Shown here: in pieces, positions 25,898 through 35,192 of the stretch
Layout: each line of letters starts with the position of its first letter
Numbering within the stretch: position 1 is the first letter of the stretch
Source of the DNA: Planococcus maritimus
GTDB taxonomy: Bacteria > Bacillota > Bacilli > Bacillales_A > Planococcaceae
Direction: 5' to 3'
DNA: 64,000 bases
NCBI RefSeq assembly: GCF_001687625.2
Contig: NZ_CP016538.2
Coordinates: forward strand, 1,642,501-1,706,500
The notes under the pieces: generated by a model
What the model was told of the DNA's origin: nothing
Databases searched by the model: none
The model's input: only the letters and a program-made list of their open reading frames with translations
Made by a program: the position numbers and the translations under genes

Positions 25898-26701
25898 TTA
25901 TTCGAATTCTTTTCCGAGTTCACGAGAACGGGTGGCAGCAGATGTGACACAATCGCCAACAATGCGCTTAAAGTCGTTATCGTAAAGCGCTTGAAGGCCT
26001 GCAGCTGTGGTGCCGTTCGGGCTTGTGACACGTTTGCGCAATTCGCCAAAATCTTCTTGCTGAAGCATTTCCGCTGCGCCGTCGAATGTTTGGCGCACAA
26101 GTTTTTTCGCATCCGCAGAAGACAAGCCATTATCGATTCCTGCTTGCACCATGGATTCTGCGAAGTAGTAAAGATACGCCGGACCGCTTCCTGCAATGCC
26201 GGTCACCGCATGCAATTGGTCTTCTTCCACGACCGTCACGCCGCCGATGGACGACAAGAGCTTTCTCAGTAAATGCTGCTGTTCTTTGGTGACAAACTTG
26301 CTCCAAGCGACGCCTGTCGCCGATTTGCCGATTTGCGCAGAAGTGTTTGGCATCGCGCGGGCAACGGCAAAATCGCCGACATGCTTTTGAATGGTCTCGA
26401 TCGAAACACCTGCTGCGACCGAAACGATAACGGTATCGCCAGTCAATTTCTCGCGGATGCCTTTTAACGCCACTTCAACATCTTTCGGTTTCATTGCAAG
26501 CAAAATGAAATCGGCATCTCTCAATTCGGTTTTTTCAGCGCACACGATGTTAACGCCGTATTCATCGTGCAAAAATTCCAATCGGTCCTGGTCCGATCGG
26601 TTCATGACTGAGATTTCTTCTGGTTTCATAATTCGCTTATTGATCCAGCCGTGAATCATGGATTCTGCCATTGATCCGGCCCCTACACATACAATTTTCA
26701 T
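25898..26701 (-). CDS. proC: Pyrroline-5-carboxylate reductase
   Basis: 267 residues. Last step of proline synthesis: reduces pyrroline-5-carboxylate with NADPH. N-terminal Rossmann IVCVGAGSMAES, MPNTSAQIG, and the C-terminal signature GSGPAYLYYFAESMV plus RVTSPNGTTAAGL. ATG 26701 is preferred to the GTG at 26710 because AAGGAAG is then 8 bases upstream. The leader carries a T-box riboswitch, so expression should rise when tRNA-Pro is uncharged. Confidence 0.95.
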   Translation of the reverse strand: MKIVCVGAGSMAESMIHGWINKRIMKPEEISVMNRSDQDRLEFLHDEYGVNIVCAEKTELRDADFILLAMKPKDVEVALKGIREKLTGDTVIVSVAAGVSIETIQKHVGDFAVARAMPNTSAQIGKSATGVAWSKFVTKEQQHLLRKLLSSIGGVTVVEEDQLHAVTGIAGSGPAYLYYFAESMVQAGIDNGLSSADAKKLVRQTFDGAAEMLQQEDFGELRKRVTSPNGTTAAGLQALYDNDFKRIVGDCVTSAATRSRELGKEFE

Positions 26702-26723
26702 ACCTTCCACTTCCTTTTCTCAA

Positions 26724-26959
26724 AATAAAAAGCGCAATCATCCCTGTTACTCCAAGGACGAAAACGCTTGTTTCCGCGGTACCACCTAAGTTTGCACATT
26801 TGCACAACTCGATATCCTTATCGCGGACAGACGGCCGTGTTTGCACGGCAGCTCAGAAGCAGGTTCAGGAAGGGAGCGGGGGTGCGGCGTTTCAGCGTTG
26901 GCGGCACTCTCTTGTACCCATCACCTTCCGTACTAATCTTCATCTACGCTTACATATGT
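26724..26959 (-). promoter_or_regulatory. T-box riboswitch of proC (probable proline specifier)
   Basis: The conserved T-box AGGTGGTACCGCGG lies on the minus strand at 26787-26774. Stem I begins near 26935 and holds the AGAGAG motif; a CCU codon at 26863-26861 directly after GAA is the likely specifier for tRNA-Pro. A terminator (GCG arms about 26768-26730, then T run) competes with the antiterminator. The specifier choice is by eye. Confidence 0.88.
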
Positions 26960-26965
26960 TATTAA

Positions 26966-26994
26966 ATTATAAGTAATGAAATTTTATTTGTCAA
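26966..26994 (-). promoter_or_regulatory. Consensus sigma-A promoter of proC
   Basis: TTGACA (26994-26989), 17-base spacer, TATAAT (26971-26966): both hexamers are perfect. Constitutive initiation with control left to the T-box. Confidence 0.9.
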
Positions 26995-27070
26995 ATTGGC
27001 TCGGCAGCGTGACGCCGCCCGCCATTCAAGGTATGATAAGTGAATAGACATTCATTTTAAGGGAGTGGGA

Positions 27071-28024
27071 ATGATGGAACCGATCAAAATCATCATCCCG
27101 ACGCCATTTGCGGTCGGAGATGTCAATTCTTATTTATTAAAAGGCGACGTGTTAACTTTGATCGATGCAGGGCCGAAAACACCGGAAGCTTGGGAAGCGC
27201 TGAAGGCCGGATTAAAGGCAGCCAATGTCGCTCCTGAAGACATCGAGCAAGTGGTCCTGACGCATCACCACCCGGATCATGCAGGATGGGTCGATGGCTT
27301 CGACGCCGCCAAACTTTATGGCCATCCGTATAACGATCTCTGGCTGCGCCGCGACGAAGCGTTTTTCGACTATCATGATGCGTTTTACCAAGAGCGATTG
27401 AAGGAGGAAGGCGTGCCGGGCGATTTGATGTTTTGGGTGAAAAAGATGAAGCGCCCGCTCAATTTATTGGGAAACCGCCCACTTGATATGGCCATCAACG
27501 AAGGGGATACGCTTCCAGGACATCCTGATTGGCATGTTTTGGAGACTTTGGGGCATGCCCAAAGCCATCTGTCGTTTTGGAATCCAGAACAGCGCACGAT
27601 GATCGGGGGCGATCATGTGATTGCCAAAGTGTCGTCGAACCCGCTCATCGAACCGCCTTATCATCCGGAAGAAGGACGCCCGAAATCTTTGCTGCAATAC
27701 AATGCTTCGCTCAGCCGGCTATTGAAGATGCCAATTGACGTTATTTACAGCGGGCACGGGGAAGAGGTGCGCAATGTTCATGAACTCGTATCGACACGTC
27801 TGGAGAAACAGCATTTGCGGGCAATGAAAGTGCTCGATATGCTAGACCGTACGAGCGAACAATCGGTGTATGAACTGACGCAACAGCTGTTTCCGCATGC
27901 TTACGAAAAAGAACTCGGCTTGACGCTTTCTGAAACCATCGGCCAAGTCGATTACTTGTTAGAAGACGGTTTAATTGAAGAACGTATGAACGATGAAGGC
28001 ATTTTTGTCTATCGACAGGCATAA
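27071..28024 (+). CDS. Metallo-beta-lactamase-fold hydrolase
   Basis: About 317 residues. The zinc motif THHHPDH is intact near 72-78, with later ligands in LGHAQSHLSF, IGGDHVI and SGHGEE. After the MBL domain a C-terminal helical winged-type region (about 235-315) is typical of the glyoxalase II-like/YflN group. Substrate unknown; a thioester is likely for the group. The start is one of ATG 27071 or 27074 behind AAGGGAG. Confidence 0.88.
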   Translation: MMEPIKIIIPTPFAVGDVNSYLLKGDVLTLIDAGPKTPEAWEALKAGLKAANVAPEDIEQVVLTHHHPDHAGWVDGFDAAKLYGHPYNDLWLRRDEAFFDYHDAFYQERLKEEGVPGDLMFWVKKMKRPLNLLGNRPLDMAINEGDTLPGHPDWHVLETLGHAQSHLSFWNPEQRTMIGGDHVIAKVSSNPLIEPPYHPEEGRPKSLLQYNASLSRLLKMPIDVIYSGHGEEVRNVHELVSTRLEKQHLRAMKVLDMLDRTSEQSVYELTQQLFPHAYEKELGLTLSETIGQVDYLLEDGLIEERMNDEGIFVYRQA

Positions 28025-28111
28025 GGAACAAAGTTGCAAGCATAGACTCCAGCAGGTAAACTGAAAATTAAGAGTTGCAACAAGAATCTAAGCGAAAAGG
28101 ATTGGGATAAC

Positions 28112-28714
28112 GTGAAAAAAGCTAGTTTGTTTCTTGCAGGATTTCTGCTATTGGCAGGGTGCTCAGACGATGAAGCGGCGAAAGAGCCCGCTGGGACAGC
28201 AGGTACTGAAGAAGAACCTGAAATTGCAGTAGAACAAGAGGGAATGACAGAGGAAGGTTTCATTACGCAAATTGGAAATGGCCGAATCCTCATTAATAGC
28301 ATTTACTTCTCAGTGCCAGAAGATGTGGAAGTTCAATTTGCTGAAGGTGGCGAAACGACAGAAGCCGTTATTAGCGATTTGCGTACCGGTATGAAAGTCA
28401 AAACGGATTATTCAGGACCGCTAGCAGAATCTTATCCGATGCAAGGCGAAGCTGAAAAAATCACGATCTTACAGGATGAGGAATCCAAGCGTCAAGCGGA
28501 AGCATTGCAGGCATTCATCAACGAAGAGCAATTGTCCCAACTTATTATTTTGGGGCAACCACTCGTACGGGGCGAGGAAATCGGCTTTTTATTCAGCAAT
28601 ATGGAAACCGGAGCTTTAACGGAAGTGCGTATTGATATGAATACACTGGAATACACATTAAGCAATGAAGAGAATGAAGAAGAAACTGACGAAACAGAGG
28701 ATGCCGAGGAGTAA
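28112..28714 (+). CDS. Lipoprotein with acidic tail (possible DUF3221-like domain)
   Basis: 200 residues. Lipobox LAGC with Cys17, an acidic linker (22-45), a small beta-rich domain (about 48-115, with FITQIGNGRILINS and DLRTGMKVK typical of DUF3221-like or OB-like domains), then a Glu/Asp-rich C-terminus. GTG start at 28112 with AAAAGGATTGGG upstream. Follows the MBL gene by about 90 bases. Function unknown. Confidence 0.72.
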   Translation: MKKASLFLAGFLLLAGCSDDEAAKEPAGTAGTEEEPEIAVEQEGMTEEGFITQIGNGRILINSIYFSVPEDVEVQFAEGGETTEAVISDLRTGMKVKTDYSGPLAESYPMQGEAEKITILQDEESKRQAEALQAFINEEQLSQLIILGQPLVRGEEIGFLFSNMETGALTEVRIDMNTLEYTLSNEENEEETDETEDAEE

Positions 28715-28744
28715 GCCAAACGGCAATCCATAAGAATATCTCAC

Positions 28745-28774
28745 CCGGATGGCCATGCGCTGTCCGGTTTTTTT
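28745..28774 (+). terminator. Intrinsic terminator after the lipoprotein gene
   Basis: CCGGA pairs with TCCGG, with a seven-T tail. Confidence 0.65.
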
Positions 28775-28861
28775 ATGCACGGCATGTTTTCTTTATTATA
28801 GAAGTAATGCGGCTTTTTTGCATATTACCTTAAAAAAATGAAAATTTACACGCGACTTTCC

Positions 28862-28890
28862 TTGCGTTATTAAAAATGCCGTGATATTAT
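28862..28890 (+). promoter_or_regulatory. Promoter of argGH
   Basis: -35 TTGCGT (28862-28867), 17-base spacer, -10 TATTAT (28885-28890). Confidence 0.65.
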
Positions 28891-28911
28891 GTGTATATTC
28901 ATCGCATATAA

Positions 28912-28925
28912 CGCATAAAAATACA
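28912..28925. promoter_or_regulatory. Candidate ARG box (ArgR/AhrC operator)
   Basis: CGCATAAAAATACA matches TGAATWWWWATTCA at 11 of 14 positions, lying between promoter and argG start. A weaker half site ATTCAT is at 28898-28903. Arginine repression is inferred. Confidence 0.45.
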
Positions 28926-28939
28926 GGAGGTCATATTAT

Positions 28940-30172
28940 ATGAACAAAAAAATCGTACTCGCATACTCAGGTGGACTAGATACATCGGTGGCCATTCCGT
29001 GGCTGAAATCACAAGGCTACGACGTTGTCGCTGTGTGTCTCGACATCGGAGAAGGAAAAGATTTAGACTTTATCAAGAAAAAAGCGCTGCAGGTCGGAGC
29101 GGTCGAAAGCTATATGATCGATGCCAGAGACGAATTTGCCGAAGACTATGCACTCATTTCGCTTCAAGCTCATACATTATATGAAGGCAAATACCCGCTC
29201 GTTTCGGCTTTATCGCGTCCGTTAATCTCCAAAAAACTGGTGGAAATCGCAGTGGAAAGCGGCGCAACGGCTGTTGCTCACGGTTGTACAGGAAAAGGCA
29301 ACGACCAAGTACGTTTTGAAGTATCCATCAAATCGTTGAACCCCGACCTTGAAGTCGTCGCACCTGTTCGCCAGTGGGGTTGGTCACGTGATGAAGAAAT
29401 CGCCTATGCTAAGGAGCATGACGTGCCGGTACCCGTCAACTTGGATTCGCCATTCTCCATCGACATGAATTTATGGGGCCGTGCCAACGAATGTGGCATT
29501 TTAGAAGATCCATGGGCGACGCCGCCAGCTGATGCATATGACATCACCAATGCACTCGAGGATACGCCGGATACACCGGATATCGTGGAAATCGAATTTG
29601 TGAAAGGCGTACCGACAAAATTAAACGGCATTGACTATAAATTGACGGATTTGATCTTTGAATTGAACCACGTTGCCGGAAAACATGGCGTCGGCAGAAT
29701 TGACCACGTCGAAAACAGACTGGTCGGCATTAAATCCCGTGAAATCTATGAAGCTCCGGCGGCGATGACCTTAATCGCCGCGCATAAAGAGCTTGAAGAC
29801 ATTACTTTAGTGAAGGAAATGGCTCACTTCAAACCAGTCATCGAGAAGAAAATGACGGAATTGATCTATGAGGGGCTATGGTTCTCACCTCTACGTGTCG
29901 CACTCGAAGCGTTCTTAAAAGAAACGCAGGAGTTCGTCAACGGCACAGTCCGTGTCAAACTGTTCAAGGGCCATGCCATCACAGAAGGGCGTAAGTCACC
30001 AAACTCCCTATACAGCGAAGAACTCGCGACTTACTCGACAGATGATACGTTCAACCACGAATCTGCGGTCGGATTCATCGAGCTATGGGGCTTGCCGACT
30101 GTCGTCAATTCGAAAATCAACAAGAAAGAAGTGGCCATTACAGCACAAGTTAAAGAGGAGGTACAGCTATGA
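28940..30172 (+). CDS. argG: Argininosuccinate synthase
   Basis: 410 residues, standard length. Joins citrulline and aspartate with ATP in arginine synthesis. ATP pyrophosphatase P-loop [13 protein letters not shown] at the start; [14 protein letters not shown] and LWGRANECG follow the family pattern. AGGAGG sits about 10 bases before the ATG. Overlaps argH by four bases (ATGA), so the last two arginine enzymes are made together. Confidence 0.97.
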   Translation: MNKKIVLAYSGGLDTSVAIPWLKSQGYDVVAVCLDIGEGKDLDFIKKKALQVGAVESYMIDARDEFAEDYALISLQAHTLYEGKYPLVSALSRPLISKKLVEIAVESGATAVAHGCTGKGNDQVRFEVSIKSLNPDLEVVAPVRQWGWSRDEEIAYAKEHDVPVPVNLDSPFSIDMNLWGRANECGILEDPWATPPADAYDITNALEDTPDTPDIVEIEFVKGVPTKLNGIDYKLTDLIFELNHVAGKHGVGRIDHVENRLVGIKSREIYEAPAAMTLIAAHKELEDITLVKEMAHFKPVIEKKMTELIYEGLWFSPLRVALEAFLKETQEFVNGTVRVKLFKGHAITEGRKSPNSLYSEELATYSTDDTFNHESAVGFIELWGLPTVVNSKINKKEVAITAQVKEEVQL

Positions 30173-31542
30173 CCAAACTGTGGGGCGGTCGTTTTCAAAA
30201 GACAGCTGAACAGTGGGTCGATGAGTTCGGGGCTTCTATTTCCTTTGACCAGAAATTAGTGCTCGAGGATCTTCAGGGCAGCATGGCGCATGTCACCATG
30301 CTGTCTTCCTGCAAGATCTTGCCTCAGCAAGACGCTGACTTGATCTTGTCGGGGCTTCAGACGCTGCAGAAAAAAGCGGAGAACGGAGAACTTGAGTACA
30401 GCGTATCGAACGAAGACATCCACTTGAACTTAGAAAAACTATTGATCGATGAAATCGGCCCTGTCGGCGGCAAACTGCATACCGGCAGAAGCCGCAACGA
30501 CCAGGTCGCAACCGATATGCATCTTTATTTGAAAAACCGTGTAACGGAAATCATCGAGTTGATTGAAGGTTTTCAGTCAGCAATCGTCGAACAGTCGGAA
30601 GCGCATGTTGAAACGGTCGTGCCGGGATATACCCATCTCCAGCGCGCACAGCCGATTTCATTTGGCCATCATTTAATGACGTATTTCTGGATGCTGCAGC
30701 GTGATAAAGAACGCATGCAGGAATCCTTGAAGCGCATTGATGTCTCGCCTTTAGGGGCAGGAGCGATGTCTGGCACGAGTTTCCCAATCGACCGTGAACT
30801 GTCCGCCGAGCTGCTGGGCTTCTCAGGCGTTTATCAAAACAGCCTGGATGCTGTCAGCGATCGCGACTTTATCTTAGAATTTCTCAGCAATTCATCGATG
30901 CTCATGATGCATTTGTCGCGTTTTGCCGAAGAAATCATTCTTTGGTCCAGCGAAGAGTTTCGTTTTATTGAACTAGATGATACGTTCTCGACCGGATCGA
31001 GCATCATGCCGCAAAAGAAAAATCCGGATATGGCGGAACTTGTCCGCGGCAAAACAGGACGCGTTTATGGCAATTTGTTCGGCTTGTTGACGACCTTGAA
31101 AGGCTTGCCGCTTGCCTACAATAAAGATATGCAAGAAGACAAAGAAGGCATGTTTGATACGGTCCATACGTTAATGGGCTCATTGCCGATCTTTGAAGGC
31201 ATGATTCGGACCATGAACGTCAACACCGCATCCATGGAAAAAGCGGTAAACTCCGATTTCTCGAATGCCACAGAATTAGCCGATTACTTGGCGGCAAAAG
31301 GCATGCCGTTCCGCGAAGCACACGATGTGACCGGCAAACTGGTGTTCACGTGCATCCAGCGAGGCTATTATTTAAAAGACTTGCCGCTTGAGGATCTCCA
31401 GGCAGCGAGCCCGCTGATTGAAGACGATATTTATGAAACCTTGCTTCCCGAGACAGCGGTTAAACGCCGCAATTCACTTGGCGGGACAGGATTTGATCAA
31501 GTTCATCATCAATTGGGACTAGCCAAGAAACTCATCGGGTGA
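30169..31542 (+). CDS. argH: Argininosuccinate lyase
   Basis: 457 residues. Splits argininosuccinate into arginine and fumarate. The fumarase/ASL signature [12 protein letters not shown] is present near 280, with the [13 protein letters not shown] substrate loop and the [11 protein letters not shown] segment holding the catalytic His. ATG overlaps the argG stop. A terminator follows at 31602. Confidence 0.97.
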   Translation: MTKLWGGRFQKTAEQWVDEFGASISFDQKLVLEDLQGSMAHVTMLSSCKILPQQDADLILSGLQTLQKKAENGELEYSVSNEDIHLNLEKLLIDEIGPVGGKLHTGRSRNDQVATDMHLYLKNRVTEIIELIEGFQSAIVEQSEAHVETVVPGYTHLQRAQPISFGHHLMTYFWMLQRDKERMQESLKRIDVSPLGAGAMSGTSFPIDRELSAELLGFSGVYQNSLDAVSDRDFILEFLSNSSMLMMHLSRFAEEIILWSSEEFRFIELDDTFSTGSSIMPQKKNPDMAELVRGKTGRVYGNLFGLLTTLKGLPLAYNKDMQEDKEGMFDTVHTLMGSLPIFEGMIRTMNVNTASMEKAVNSDFSNATELADYLAAKGMPFREAHDVTGKLVFTCIQRGYYLKDLPLEDLQAASPLIEDDIYETLLPETAVKRRNSLGGTGFDQVHHQLGLAKKLIG

Positions 31543-31601
31543 GCGATAGTCCATTTATAGTTGTGCTTGCTTTGTTTGGTACAACGAGCAGGCATCAGTA
31601 C

Positions 31602-31637
31602 CCGGCTCTCTTCCCCCTAAAGAGAGCCGGTTTTTTT
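31602..31637 (+). terminator. Intrinsic terminator of argGH
   Basis: CCGGCTCTCTT (31602-31612) pairs with AAGAGAGCCGG (31620-31630), then seven T. Confidence 0.9.
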
Positions 31638-31767
31638 GTTTGGGTTTATTGTTTAGGGCAAAAGCGTGAAGCTTGTGGAAATGTCCATAAAGATTTCACA
31701 GGCTATTTGACAGTTTTTGTACACCATCTCTGATAAGATAGAATTCGTAAGAGAGGAGTGTGTTTGA

Positions 31768-32478
31768 ATGGCAACCGATATTAATTTATTGCTGGCTTTT
31801 GGTGCCGGCTTCTTAAGTTTCATCTCGCCATGTACATTGCCTTTGTATCCAGCCTTTTTATCCTATATTACAGGCATGACCATGGATGAGATTAAAAATG
31901 ACCGGAAAGTAATGCAACGGCGTGGAATGTTCCATACCTTGTTTTTCTTGCTGGGCTTTTCTACGATTTTCATCGCATTGGGATTCAGTACTTCATTTTT
32001 CTATGAATGGTTTGTGCGTTATGATGAATTGATTCGTCAAGTAGGCGCTTTGTTCATCGTTATTTTTGGACTGATGATTGTCGGGGTCTTTACACCAAAA
32101 TTCTTGATGCAAGACCGCAAGTTCTCATTCAAGAATCGACCGTCCGGATTTTTAGGAACTTTCGTTATTGGCCTGGCCTTTGCGGCTGGTTGGACACCTT
32201 GCACCGGCCCGATTACAGCGGCGATCTATGCGCTCGCTGCGACCAATCCGGGATCGGGCATCTGGTATATGCTGGCCTATGTACTCGGCTTTGCGATTCC
32301 ATTTTTCGTGTTGTCGTTTTTCGTTACCCGCCTCGGCTGGTTGCGCAAGCATCACAGCACGATCATGAAAGTCGGCGGATTTATCATGATCGCCGTAGGG
32401 GTCTTGCTGTTCTTTGACGGCATGACATACATCATTCGTATTTTGAGCCCGATTTTTGGGGATTTCCAAGGATTCTAA
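31768..32478 (+). CDS. ccdA: Cytochrome c biogenesis protein CcdA
   Basis: 236 residues, six membrane helices. Carries reductant from cytoplasmic thioredoxin across the membrane to extracellular thiol proteins (c-type cytochrome maturation, sporulation). The two redox Cys are Cys22 (SPCTLP) and Cys145 (GWTPCTGP). AGAGAGGAG precedes the ATG. Followed at 15 bases by a thioredoxin-like gene and then ccdC, a coherent thiol-redox operon. Confidence 0.95.
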   Translation: MATDINLLLAFGAGFLSFISPCTLPLYPAFLSYITGMTMDEIKNDRKVMQRRGMFHTLFFLLGFSTIFIALGFSTSFFYEWFVRYDELIRQVGALFIVIFGLMIVGVFTPKFLMQDRKFSFKNRPSGFLGTFVIGLAFAAGWTPCTGPITAAIYALAATNPGSGIWYMLAYVLGFAIPFFVLSFFVTRLGWLRKHHSTIMKVGGFIMIAVGVLLFFDGMTYIIRILSPIFGDFQGF

Positions 32479-32493
32479 AAAGTAGGTGATGAG

Positions 32494-32817
32494 ATGGAAA
32501 CCATTTCTTCAATGGAGCAATTCCAACAAAAAATAACAAGCCGCGAATCGTTTTTGCTGTTCGTTAAAACCGACCATTGTTCAGTATGCGAAGGGCTGAA
32601 GCCGCAAGTAGAAGGATTGGAGCCAACTGCATCCATTCCATTCTATTTGGTGAACGCAGCACGCGTGCCAGAGCTCGCAGGGCAGCTGACGCTATTCACT
32701 GCGCCTGTAGTCATTTTGTTCAAGTACGGGAAAGAACAATTGCGTTTCGCTCGTTTTGTGCGCATGGATGAGCTGGAGAACCGCCTCGGCGAATTGGAGG
32801 CAGAACTGGATGGATGA
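32494..32817 (+). CDS. Thioredoxin-like protein with CxxC
   Basis: 107 residues with a thioredoxin fold and active-site Cys29-Ser-Val-Cys32. No signal peptide, so it should stay in the cytosol and may be the electron donor to CcdA. The following ccdC gene overlaps its end by 8 bases. In B. subtilis this position between ccdA and yneJ is held by a response-regulator-like gene (yneI), so the gene content differs. Confidence 0.85.
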   Translation: METISSMEQFQQKITSRESFLLFVKTDHCSVCEGLKPQVEGLEPTASIPFYLVNAARVPELAGQLTLFTAPVVILFKYGKEQLRFARFVRMDELENRLGELEAELDG

Positions 32818-33316
32818 GTTATTCAACAGCATCCCGCCTGCCGTCCTTCTTGCTGTGACGACGCTCGGCGCGCTAGTCATGGGGACACTCGCGATTGTTG
32901 TCCGGTCAAAATCGGCTAAAAAGCCAGCAACGGCTAAAAAGATTATCCTGCCGCCTTTATTTATGTCTACAGGCGCCCTGATGTTCATTTTTCCGTTTTT
33001 CCGCGTAGCGCCGCTGCAAATTGCTGAAGCGCTATTGGTCGGTGCTTTGTTTTCAATCATCTTGATCCGCACATCGAATTTTGAGGTACGGGATGGGGAA
33101 ATCTATTTAAAGCGCTCCAAAGCTTTCGTTTTCATTTTGCTCGGGTTATTGCTCGTGCGGTTGCTGGCGAAAGTCATTTTGAGTTCTTCGATTGATGTCG
33201 GGGAACTGGGCGGCATGTTTTGGCTGCTCGCTTTTGGTATGCTGGTGCCATGGCGCCTCGCGATGCTACGCAAATACCGGTTGATTGCACAACAAAAAAA
33301 CGCTGTTCCCGAATAG
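32810..33316 (+). CDS. CcdC-like membrane protein (YneJ)
   Basis: 168 residues, five hydrophobic helices. Matches the CcdC/YneJ family by position behind ccdA and by its helices with PPLFMSTGALMFIFPFFRV. ATG 32810 is chosen: GGAGG lies 9 bases upstream and the start overlaps the thioredoxin gene by 8 bases. An in-frame longer version from 32756 would overlap the thioredoxin gene by 62 bases. Role in cytochrome c assembly is by association. Confidence 0.85.
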   Translation: MDELFNSIPPAVLLAVTTLGALVMGTLAIVVRSKSAKKPATAKKIILPPLFMSTGALMFIFPFFRVAPLQIAEALLVGALFSIILIRTSNFEVRDGEIYLKRSKAFVFILLGLLLVRLLAKVILSSSIDVGELGGMFWLLAFGMLVPWRLAMLRKYRLIAQQKNAVPE

Positions 33317-33330
33317 GGGACAGCGTTTTT
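33297..33330. terminator. Terminator after ccdC
   Basis: AAACGCTGTTCCC pairs with GGGGACAGCGTTT. It covers the last codons of ccdC; the minus-strand side also serves the DUF2621 gene. Confidence 0.85.
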
Positions 33331-33337
33331 CGTGTAG

Positions 33338-33772
33338 TCACTGATCAAAGTATTGTTCGTAGGGGGTAAGATCGATTTCGAGTTCCCCCATTTTTTTGCG
33401 CAAAAATTTATGGTCGCGCTTTGGCGTTGCTTGGATATAGCCGCGGATGATGTGTTGCATTTCCATCTTTTTGGCTTTTTCTTCAAGTAAAATCTCGCCG
33501 ATGCGCCCTGCAATCTTTTGTTTCGCTACCGGGCGGAACAGATCCGGTACCGGCTGCACGAGTTCATTGAGCAGTTCTTTTTCTTTAGCGCCCCATAGAT
33601 GAATCGTTTTCTCTACATAATATTCTTCCCAGTTCAGATCGGACAAGCCGTCTTTTTTCGGCATCGATTTCAAGAATTTCCGGAACATAAAATAGCCGCC
33701 GATCGCAAACAGCCCGACCAACACCACGACCCAAAATAATATGAACCATAAAAACCAGCCTGCTAATTCCAC
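33338..33772 (-). CDS. DUF2621-family membrane protein (YneK)
   Basis: 144 residues with one N-terminal transmembrane helix (about 5-30) and a basic cytoplasmic domain. The NWEEYYVEKTIHLWG start of the soluble part and the location next to ccdC match YneK/DUF2621, found beside ccdA-ccdC in Bacillus. GTG start with GAGGTG 7 bases upstream on the minus strand. Convergent with ccdC here. Function unknown. Confidence 0.82.
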   Translation of the reverse strand: MELAGWFLWFILFWVVVLVGLFAIGGYFMFRKFLKSMPKKDGLSDLNWEEYYVEKTIHLWGAKEKELLNELVQPVPDLFRPVAKQKIAGRIGEILLEEKAKKMEMQHIIRGYIQATPKRDHKFLRKKMGELEIDLTPYEQYFDQ

Positions 33773-33890
33773 TTTGTCTCACCTCAATCATTCTCTCTAC
33801 CATTATAGAAGCCAGCGAAAAAAAATTCACCTGAAATGTATCCTTTTTTCACGTTTATGTCTATATAGCGAATGAAAGGGGGTGAGCAAT

Positions 33891-34109
33891 ATGGCATTCA
33901 GTGATTTTAAGAACGCAAGCATGCGCTTGACGTTTGACAACGGGCTTGATGGGCAAGGACGTTTGAAGCGTAAAGTGAAGGCGTATCCGAACGTGGCAGA
34001 AGCGGCGACTGCTGATGGGATTTTCCAAGTAGCGCAAGTGTTGGAAGCATTCGGCACAAAACCGCTTATGGAACTGGAGAAAATCTCCGGTTCAAGCATT
34101 TACCAATAA
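33891..34109 (+). CDS. DUF1659-family small protein
   Basis: 72 residues, no membrane segment. The SMRLTFDNGLDGQGRLKRKVK start and the ANVAEAAT-like centre fit DUF1659. ATG 33891 is preferred over the GTG at 33882, which is inside the ribosome site AAAGGGGGTG. Followed 18 bases later by a DUF2922 gene. The two always seem to travel as a pair in Bacillota; function unknown. Confidence 0.82.
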   Translation: MAFSDFKNASMRLTFDNGLDGQGRLKRKVKAYPNVAEAATADGIFQVAQVLEAFGTKPLMELEKISGSSIYQ

Positions 34110-34127
34110 TGAGGGGGGAGTCTACAA

Positions 34128-34343
34128 ATGGCAAAAACATTGGAATTGATTTTTGAAACAGCCGCAAACAAAGCCGTCACCTTGACGGTCGATGAACCAC
34201 GCGAAAACTTGACGACACAAGAAATCGCTACGGGCATGCAGACAATTGTCGACCAGAATATTTTTGAAGTCGGCGGCTCGCCATTTGCGCTTGTCAAAGG
34301 CGCACGTGTCGTTGAACGCAATATCGTCGAATACGAAGTTTAA
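34128..34343 (+). CDS. DUF2922-family small protein
   Basis: 71 residues: LELIFETAANKAVTLTVDEP is the DUF2922 start, and a short Lys/Arg-containing end follows. GGGGGGAG precedes the ATG. No active-site pattern. Co-transcribed with the DUF1659 gene. A terminator separates it from the YvrJ gene downstream. Confidence 0.82.
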   Translation: MAKTLELIFETAANKAVTLTVDEPRENLTTQEIATGMQTIVDQNIFEVGGSPFALVKGARVVERNIVEYEV

Positions 34344-34350
34344 TGAACAG

Positions 34351-34382
34351 GGCCTTCCCGCAAATGCGGGGAGGCTTTTTTT
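34351..34382 (+). terminator. Intrinsic terminator inside the DUF1659-DUF2922-YvrJ trio
   Basis: GCCTTCCCGC pairs with GCGGGGAGGC around AAAT, then seven T. Only part of the transcripts would reach the YvrJ gene. Confidence 0.8.
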
Positions 34383-34403
34383 ACAAAGAAAGGAGGCGCT
34401 TCG

Positions 34404-34532
34404 ATGCAAGAGTGGATGCAATGGATACAAGAACTGGGGTTTCCGATATTCGTTTCGTTTTACCTGATGCACCGCGTGGAGGGCAAACTTGTGGCTATTC
34501 ACGACGCGCTCATTACCATGAAGGCGCCGTAA
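34404..34532 (+). CDS. YvrJ-family small membrane peptide
   Basis: 42 residues: amphipathic start, one hydrophobic helix containing GFPIFVSFYLMHRVEGKL, which matches the YvrJ pattern (G-F-P-I-x-V-x-x-Y-L-x-x-R-x-E-x-K), then a short tail. AAAGGAGG at 34388-34395 is an excellent ribosome site. Third member of the DUF1659-DUF2922-YvrJ set. Function unknown. Confidence 0.82.
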   Translation: MQEWMQWIQELGFPIFVSFYLMHRVEGKLVAIHDALITMKAP

Positions 34533-34627
34533 TTCACAAAGTTGTGATTTCTGAAGCGTGAATCCGTATTGTTTTCAAGTTCTCATTCGGCTATGATATA
34601 GGCAGTTACGAGAGTGGGGGCAATGAT

Positions 34628-35182
34628 ATGAAGTGGAAATGGGCGTTGATGCTCATGGCGTTGATGCTTCTTGCTGCATGCGGAACCGATGCGGTCGAAG
34701 AGTTCAATTACACTGACCACCGCGGCGAGCAATTAAGCAAACAGCAATTGGAAGGGACACCTTGGCTGGCGACATTTGTCTTTACGAACTGTGAGACGGT
34801 GTGTCCGCCGATGACTTTCAATATGGCTGATTTGCAGAAGGATCTGGAGTCGCATGGACTGAGCGATTATAAAATCGTCGCGTTCAGTGTAGACCCGAAT
34901 GAAGATACACCAGAGAAAATGCAGGAATATTTATCACATTACCCAATCTCTGACGAAAGCAAATGGCATTTGCTGACGGGCTATTCGCAGGATGAGATTG
35001 CAGAGTTCGCGACGGACAATTTCAAGTCCTTGGTCAAGAACGACCCGAATAGTGACCAAGTTATCCACGGCACTTCTTTTTACTTGGTGGACCAAAAAGG
35101 GGAAGTCGTCGGAAATTACGATGGCTTTGAGCAGGTTCCGACTGAAGAAATCATCGAAGATATGCAAGAGCTGTCACAGTGA
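34628..35182 (+). CDS. SCO1/SenC-family copper-binding lipoprotein
   Basis: 184 residues. Lipobox LAAC with Cys18, then a thioredoxin-like fold. Copper ligands are complete: Cys55 and Cys59 in NCETVCPP, and His147 in VIHGTSF. Such proteins help insert copper into CuA of cytochrome c oxidase (B. subtilis YpmQ/BsSco), outside the membrane. Also possible is a thiol-redox role. ATG with a GTGGGGGC site. Alone between terminators. Confidence 0.93.
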   Translation: MKWKWALMLMALMLLAACGTDAVEEFNYTDHRGEQLSKQQLEGTPWLATFVFTNCETVCPPMTFNMADLQKDLESHGLSDYKIVAFSVDPNEDTPEKMQEYLSHYPISDESKWHLLTGYSQDEIAEFATDNFKSLVKNDPNSDQVIHGTSFYLVDQKGEVVGNYDGFEQVPTEEIIEDMQELSQ

Positions 35183-35192
35183 AACCAATAAA

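Noticed and set aside
25219..25947. 242-codon plus-strand frame opposite namA and proC
   Set aside because: Composition-driven antisense frame over two well-supported genes; it crosses the proC terminator and has no promoter or ribosome site.
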